Positions 59,328-64,000 of a stretch of DNA of 64,000 nt are shown in pieces. The notes below the pieces were generated by a model. The model ran no database searches. It was not told the origin of the DNA and saw nothing but the letters and a program-made list of their open reading frames with translations. A program made the position numbers and the translations under genes. How positions within the stretch are numbered: the first letter of the stretch is position 1; the number at the start of each line of letters is the position of its first letter. Origin of the DNA: Acanthacorydalis orientalis (taxonomy: Eukaryota; Arthropoda; Insecta; Megaloptera; Corydalidae); assembly GCA_034766995.1 (NCBI GenBank), contig CM068315.1, positions 14,526,510 to 14,590,509 on the forward strand, given 5' to 3'.

Positions 59328-60003
59328 CAGTTAATATGACTTGAACATGAAACGACAGACTACTCTACTATTTCCACTCGAAATGAATTAAATATAGTGT
59401 ACGTGTAATCGTCGAGTCACTATTTCGACACAATGTTTGTATACGTTTCAAGACTTCAATGCCTCTTTTTTTCTTTTCACACCGTTCCAGTAGACATTTG
59501 ATTAAAGTCGTCGCAGTCTTGTTCAGTTTACATTTCAATCAAATCCTACACTCTGGGTGTCTCTTCCACGGATATAAATACATTTTTACTAAATATTTAC
59601 TTTGCCGGTGTAGGACGGTGTTGCCGAAAATTAGTAATGATTTATATTTTAATAGTTTCGGTTCAGAGACTAGTGCACACACGTTACAAATCGAATAAAA
59701 TGTTTACGTGACGTATAAACATGTCCTTTTTTAAATTACAACGACTGCGAATGGTTAATAAAAAGTAGATGCGTTCGTATCTATACATCATTATAGAAAT
59801 AAAAGAGAGATGTCTGCCAGTCTACCTATGGCACTCACAGCTCTCAAATCAAGATATCTAAGATGGCTGATACTTTTTATACGTATTTGCAATGGTCTGA
59901 GCTTGTGTATTCCGGTTTACATTTTTCTTCAAATGGTTCATATTTCACTTCCTAACAATTTAATTTTATTCTTCTTAATCTTAATCCTACCATGTTATTT
60001 ATA

Positions 60004-60543
60004 TTGATAGAAAAATAATTGCGGTTTTTGTTTTCTGAATTCTAACCATATTTTTTTCAAATGAAAGTGCCATTTCATCGTATTCATGTTAATATCATTT
60101 TAAAGTGCATTTTTCAGTCTGTATTTTGGTAACATTGACTTTGATTTTATTATTAATTTTGCTTCAAATTGAACTATTAAATTAAAGATGGAAAAAGCAA
60201 ATAAGAGCAATTTTTGTTTGAGATCAAAACGGGTGGTAAAGCAACAGAAACTGCTCTTAAACTAAACGATGCTTTTGGCGTGGGTACTGTTAATGAACGT
60301 ACGGTGCAATGGTGGTTCCAAAAATTTCGTGCTGGGGCCGAGTGTCTTGAAGATGAAGAAGGTCGTAAGAGTCCTTTTTCAGTTCATAACGACCAATTGA
60401 AGGCGTTAGTTGAATCAGAAACACGCACAATCGAGAGCTTGCATAAAAGTTAAGCGTTAGTCATCCGACAGTTCTGGACCACTTAAATTAAAAAATGTGT
60501 ATGAATTTGAAGGCCTTAAACCGCAATTATTTTTCTATCAATT
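60004..60543 (+). mobile_element. Internally deleted mariner, second copy of the DNA-binding-only type
   Basis: Ends TTGATAGAAAAATAATTGCG on both sides (inverted), about 540 bp. The interior matches the 26923 element: same leader, same N-terminal transposase coding region, and a break at nearly the same codon. Here the frame is open from 60214 to 60453, covering FEIKTGGKATETALKLNDAF, GVGTVNERTVQWWFQKFRAG and HNDQLKALVESETRT. An upstream start Met at 60188 is separated from it by a frameshift. Confidence 0.88.
60214..60453 (+). pseudogene. mariner transposase N-terminal DNA-binding fragment
   Basis: A 79-codon open frame encodes the helix-turn-helix region that in intact transposases recognises the terminal repeats, including the conserved VNERTVQWWFQKFRAG block and the start of the second helix-turn-helix (VESETRTIESLHKS). 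Nothing of the catalytic DDD domain follows. In the family full proteins are about 340 residues. It begins with ATG, so translation of a DNA-binding-only peptide is conceivable but not shown. Confidence 0.8.
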
Positions 60544-60654
60544 TAATATTTTACTAATATTAGTGCTCGAGATGAGACTTTGAAATAAGCATAATAAATA
60601 AGCTTTCTTTCTGATAAAAAAAACATTTGTCAATAAAAAATAAGTAAGAAAGAA

Positions 60655-60800
60655 ATTCACATTGTCGCTTCGAGGAGGATGAAATCGTGATCGAAATACG
60701 CATGAGTGTTAATCAGAAACGATTAATAATTTGTTATTGAACATTTTTGATCAGAAACATCTTTGTGATCGGTAGGTTGAATGAATAATTTCTTTATGTA
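60655..60800. mobile_element. MITE family A, right-half copy
   Basis: CGCTTCGAGGAGGATGAAAT, CGAAATACGCATGAGTGTTA ATCAGAAACGATTAATA, TTATTGAACATTTTTGATCA, GTGATCGGTAGGTTGAATGA. Confidence 0.65.
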
Positions 60801-60959
60801 AATTAAAAACAAAATAAAAATAAAAATATTAAAAAAATTAATAAACAACAAAACAACACTGTCAATAACAGAGAATAGTAATTGATGCATACATTTTTTT
60901 ATGCTCAAATTTTTGGAGTTAACTCGAACCTCAAGTCACTTTTTAATTATTTCAGAACA

Positions 60960-61750
60960 ATTAGAGAATAAAACATTTAATTCTGTTATTTTAAGATCAT
61001 TTTAGATTCGGGTCATTGCATTCAGCCATTTTGGGTTCACTCAAAAGTCAGTTCACTTCAATCACTTGATTAAGAACTACTTAAGACTCAAATGATTTAT
61101 TCATTCATTTCAGAATCATTCGAAAGTTCGATCATTTCACTCAGGTGTTTCAAAGTTAGTTGAGACTCCAGATCATTCGTTGAGTTATTTCAGTATCATT
61201 CGAAATTCAAGCCATTTCACTCAATCATTTCAGAATTCTTAAGATTTAGGTAATTTTATTTATTTAGTTCAGTCACACTAGACCACAGCTATTTCACACA
61301 TTTGTAAGCCACTTGAGATTTAGATCGCTGCACTTAGTCACCTAAATATCATTCTAGACTCAGGCCATTTCAAAGTTACTTAAAACTTAGATTATTCATC
61401 CAATGATTTCAAAATCATTCAAAACTCGAATCATTTCGTTTCGCTCAGTTATTTAGAATTACTTGAAACTAAAATAATTCATATAATTATTCTAAAATCA
61501 CTAAAAATTCAGAACCTTTCAAGTTCATTCTAAACTCAGACGATTTGACTCAATCATTTCAGAATTGCTTGGGACTTGGATCGTTTCATTTATTATATTT
61601 ATTTCATGGCCACTCGAGATTCATTTTATTTCAGAGTCATTTGTGACTCAGATCATTCAATCATACATTTGATCAAATCATTACTCTTAACCGTTTTAGA
61701 GTCATTTCAAACTTAGATCATTCATTCAATCATTTTAGGGCCATTTGAAA

Positions 61751-61755
<5 letters not shown>
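60960..61755. repeat. Degenerate minisatellite, unit about 40 bp, roughly 18 units
   Basis: The phrases TCATTTCAGAATCATTCGAA and ACTCAGATCATTTCACTCAA recur across 0.8 kb with many substitutions and short indels, ending at a (TA)n tract. Examples: 61107, 61190, 61224, 61548, 61630, 61708. No frame. Confidence 0.85.

Positions 61756-61802
<47 letters not shown>
61754..61802. repeat. (TA)n microsatellite
   Basis: TA run closing the 40 bp minisatellite. Confidence 0.95.
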
Positions 61803-61805
<3 letters not shown>

Positions 61806-62545
61806 ATGATAATGATGCACGCTATAAAATTAGCATCGGTTCTTAGTCTTGTTTTAAAATAGTTACACACTTCTCAAATGTAAGATTTTCAATCATCAGT
61901 TAACAATTTTGATATAAACTGTAGATACTAGACGCATGTTAATCTGGGGCGATTATTTTAACAGGGACTATATCTATTAGTGATTTGTGTATTATTGTGT
62001 ATCCTTAAAATAGAAGACTTCGATAAACGTCTAGAACTGTTTGATAAGACTTCGAATAATTCATTTTAATTGGTTACGGACTTATCTACTTTTCGAAAGT
62101 ATGTAATTTAGATCGATTTGAAACAAATGACAAAGATTTTTGAAAAATCGTAAGTTTATAACAGTGAACTGTGAAAGATTTTTATATAAAAACACGTGTT
62201 GAAAAACAAAACAGATCAAAGTAACATTGATATAAATAAAAAGTGTGTTGTAAACAATTGAAAAAAAAATTAGTACTCATTGATAACTCTGCATGTTTTC
62301 TAGACTAGATACAAAGAGAAAAACAAAACACGCGTTCTATATTTAACCGCTTATTGAGAAAAACACAATCGTATAATAAGATATAGGGAGAATCGGACGT
62401 ACAAAATGTGTACACGAGATCGGTTAGACGGTGTTAAGAAGGAAGCCAACAAAATTACAAGGAGATATATATGACAACGGCTATGGGAGTGGGTTGACTG
62501 AACACAAAAAAAAATTACACTCGACTGCACGCCATATTATTATCG

Positions 62546-62708
62546 ATGGCTAACGGCAGTGATAAACTCGGCGTCGGCACTGATAAGTTGGTGCGAAGAT
62601 CGTCGTTTCACAAAATTCAGTCGACGTTGAGGAGAAGCATGCATCTGAACGGGAGACACCGTTCGAATTCCGATATCGGAGCGTATAATTGGAGGAATGT
62701 AGACAAAG
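62546..62708 (+). CDS. Probable first coding exon of an unidentified gene (running off the window)
   Basis: ATG at 62546 opens 54 codons, MANGSDKLGVGTDKLVRRSS then FHKIQSTLRRSMHLNGRHRS and NSDIGAYNWRNVDK, plus one base before a consensus donor GTATGT at 62709. An in-frame TGA at 62495 makes this the first Met. Codons are CpG-rich and balanced, unlike neighbouring DNA, which argues for true coding. The peptide is basic and Ser/Arg rich, with RRSS and RRS patterns that fit kinase or 14-3-3 sites, and has no signal or membrane segment. I do not recognise the family. Later exons would lie beyond 64000. Confidence 0.5.
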
Positions 62709-62821
62709 GTATGTAAAATGGAAATGTTTCATGTATTAGTTTTTTTTTCTTCTAATAGTACGTTGTTTGCTGAATATTGAATTTGTAGTAGTTTTGTCTC
62801 ATTATATCCACATCTACATAC

Positions 62822-62825
<4 letters not shown>

Positions 62826-62912
<87 letters not shown>
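62826..62912. repeat. (TA)n with TG variants
   Basis: TA run in the first intron of the unidentified gene. Confidence 0.95.
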
Positions 62913-62915
<3 letters not shown>

Positions 62916-63154
62916 GGAGCGAGTCATACTCATTTCAATATGTACCCATAGTTAATCAATTCCTCATTAGAATGTGTGTGCTTAATATATGCTTGTATTA
63001 AAAAGGTTGAGTAGCATTTTAATAATTATTTACATTAAAATTTCGATGGAAAAAAGACAAGCTCTCTTTATCGTACCGTATTGATATCTTAAGAAAATTA
63101 TTTAGTTAATGATGAGTTAATGAGATAAAAAAAATTGACATCCTTAGATTAATA

Positions 63155-63985
63155 TATTTGAGGACAAGTCAAACAATAAAGACATTTAAGAAGTAAAAAA
63201 AACTTATTTTGCATATAGGATTCTTATTATGATCATTTTGCTAGATAATCTTTTTTAACTTTTATGCATTTAATCAAAGGCTTAATGAACTTCTAGATTC
63301 CGTTCTGAACGATTATTCATGGTCTCTTACGCAGCCATTTTTGCACCTTACTAATGACCTTCTGATAAGAACAAAACTTTTTTTCTCTTCACTGCCAAAA
63401 AAGTGAAAATCACTTGGTTCTCAATGAGAACTATATAGTGAATGGTCCAGGAGATCAAAACCTAGATTTCGAACACGTTGGTTTGGTTTATTAGCCGTAT
63501 GAGATCGAGTGTTGCCTTGGAACAAAATCACATCTTTCTTAAATTTCCACGTCTCTTGGTCTTCGTTTCAGACGTCAGTTTCCACGAAAATTCACTATTT
63601 ATTGTTTCACCTTTAGATGTGATTTGAACCAAAATTGCACCTTACATATCCTAAAAAGGTGATATTATCAACTTTAATGCAGAAGAATGACATATTTTTT
63701 TTAGTATCCGTGATGATGGATATTTAGATACAAAACTTTAGAGTTTACTCTATGAATAGTAGTGATGGATCAATGTTTCATTAACAGTTAACTAAACGAG
63801 TCAGAAATGGACTCCTTTCAGTCTAATAGTACGGCGAAAGAGAGCAATTTTTTTGTTTTGGCATGAAATCAAAAAGCTTATTAATTCTTGACTAAGTATA
63901 TGTAAATAAAAATCTAAGTATGTAAATAAAAGATTTCTACTTCTTAAATGTCTTTACTTTTTGACTTGTTCTTGTAATAAATTTA
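63155..63985 (-). mobile_element. Degraded Tc1/mariner-type element with its own terminal repeats
   Basis: Left ACAAGTCAAACAATAAAGAC followed by ATTTAAGAAGTA and right (inverted) ACAAGTCAAAAAGTAAAGAC followed by ATTTAAGAAGTA define terminal repeats of at least 32 bp, unlike those of the other mariners here. Between them the minus strand carries transposase remains. About 0.83 kb, so internally deleted. Confidence 0.75.
63390..63560 (-). pseudogene. mariner-type transposase catalytic fragment
   Basis: Minus-strand reading gives VILFQGNTRSHTANK and, further on, NLGFDLLDHSLYSSH then a stop and EPSDFHFFGSEE. This matches the family pattern HDNARPHTA, gap, HPPYSPDLAPSDFHLF. Both aspartates are changed (to Gly and His) and a stop lies inside. 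Confidence 0.75.
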
Positions 63986-64000
63986 ATAGCGTGGAAATAA

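Noticed and set aside
59459..59698. 79-codon frame starting MPLFFFSHRSS
   Set aside because: No coding character or splice context; probably chance.
59810..60007. 65-codon hydrophobic frame next to a mariner
   Set aside because: Hydrophobicity follows from T-rich DNA, the frame runs into the transposon edge, and no family signal is seen.

Overview
This is an AT-dominated piece of arthropod nuclear DNA, most likely from an insect. Two intron-containing, protein-coding genes lie head to tail on the + strand. The first is a muscle-type tropomyosin (coding exons 2329-11408) whose exons join without phase conflict into a 284-residue protein, with two mutually exclusive last exons. The second is synaptotagmin 4 (coding exons 17126-36324), whose six exons join in phase into 450 residues with one membrane segment and two C2 domains. 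Protein identity is the reason for the insect call. The order within Insecta cannot be fixed from the sequence alone. A third gene probably starts near the right edge (first coding exon 62546-62708), but its product is not recognised.

Layout: 1-2292 is upstream or 5' intron sequence; 2293-11540 is the tropomyosin gene, including a 6.3 kb intron between the two alternative last exons; 11541-16400 is intergenic with transposon debris; 16400-17165 is the GC-richer promoter, leader and first exon of synaptotagmin 4, with a perfect cAMP-response element; 17166-36204 holds its introns and exons; about 36325-37050 is its probable 3' UTR; 37 kb to 62.5 kb is gene-poor and filled with microsatellites, MITEs, mariner relics and tandem repeats; 62.5-64 kb holds the start of the unknown gene and another transposase relic.

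The repeat content is the most distinctive part. At least three palindromic MITE families recur: family A with about 20 copies, family B with about 6, and family C with one. There are two piggyBac-like MITEs with TTAA duplications, five mariner relics, five tandem arrays with units from about 40 to about 260 bp, two long inverted repeats that could fold as hairpins, and more than twenty (TA)n tracts. Two of the mariner copies share nearly the same internal deletion, which keeps the DNA-binding half of the transposase and removes the catalytic half.

The two genes act in different settings: tropomyosin regulates thin filaments in muscle, and synaptotagmin 4 acts in vesicle trafficking in neurons and muscle. 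Nothing here shows that they are functionally coupled. I found no convincing wholly new biological system. The best leads are the truncated-mariner family, the intronic hairpins, the duplicated splice-adjacent intron segment, the cAMP element with an upstream ORF at synaptotagmin 4, and the unrecognised exon at the right end.
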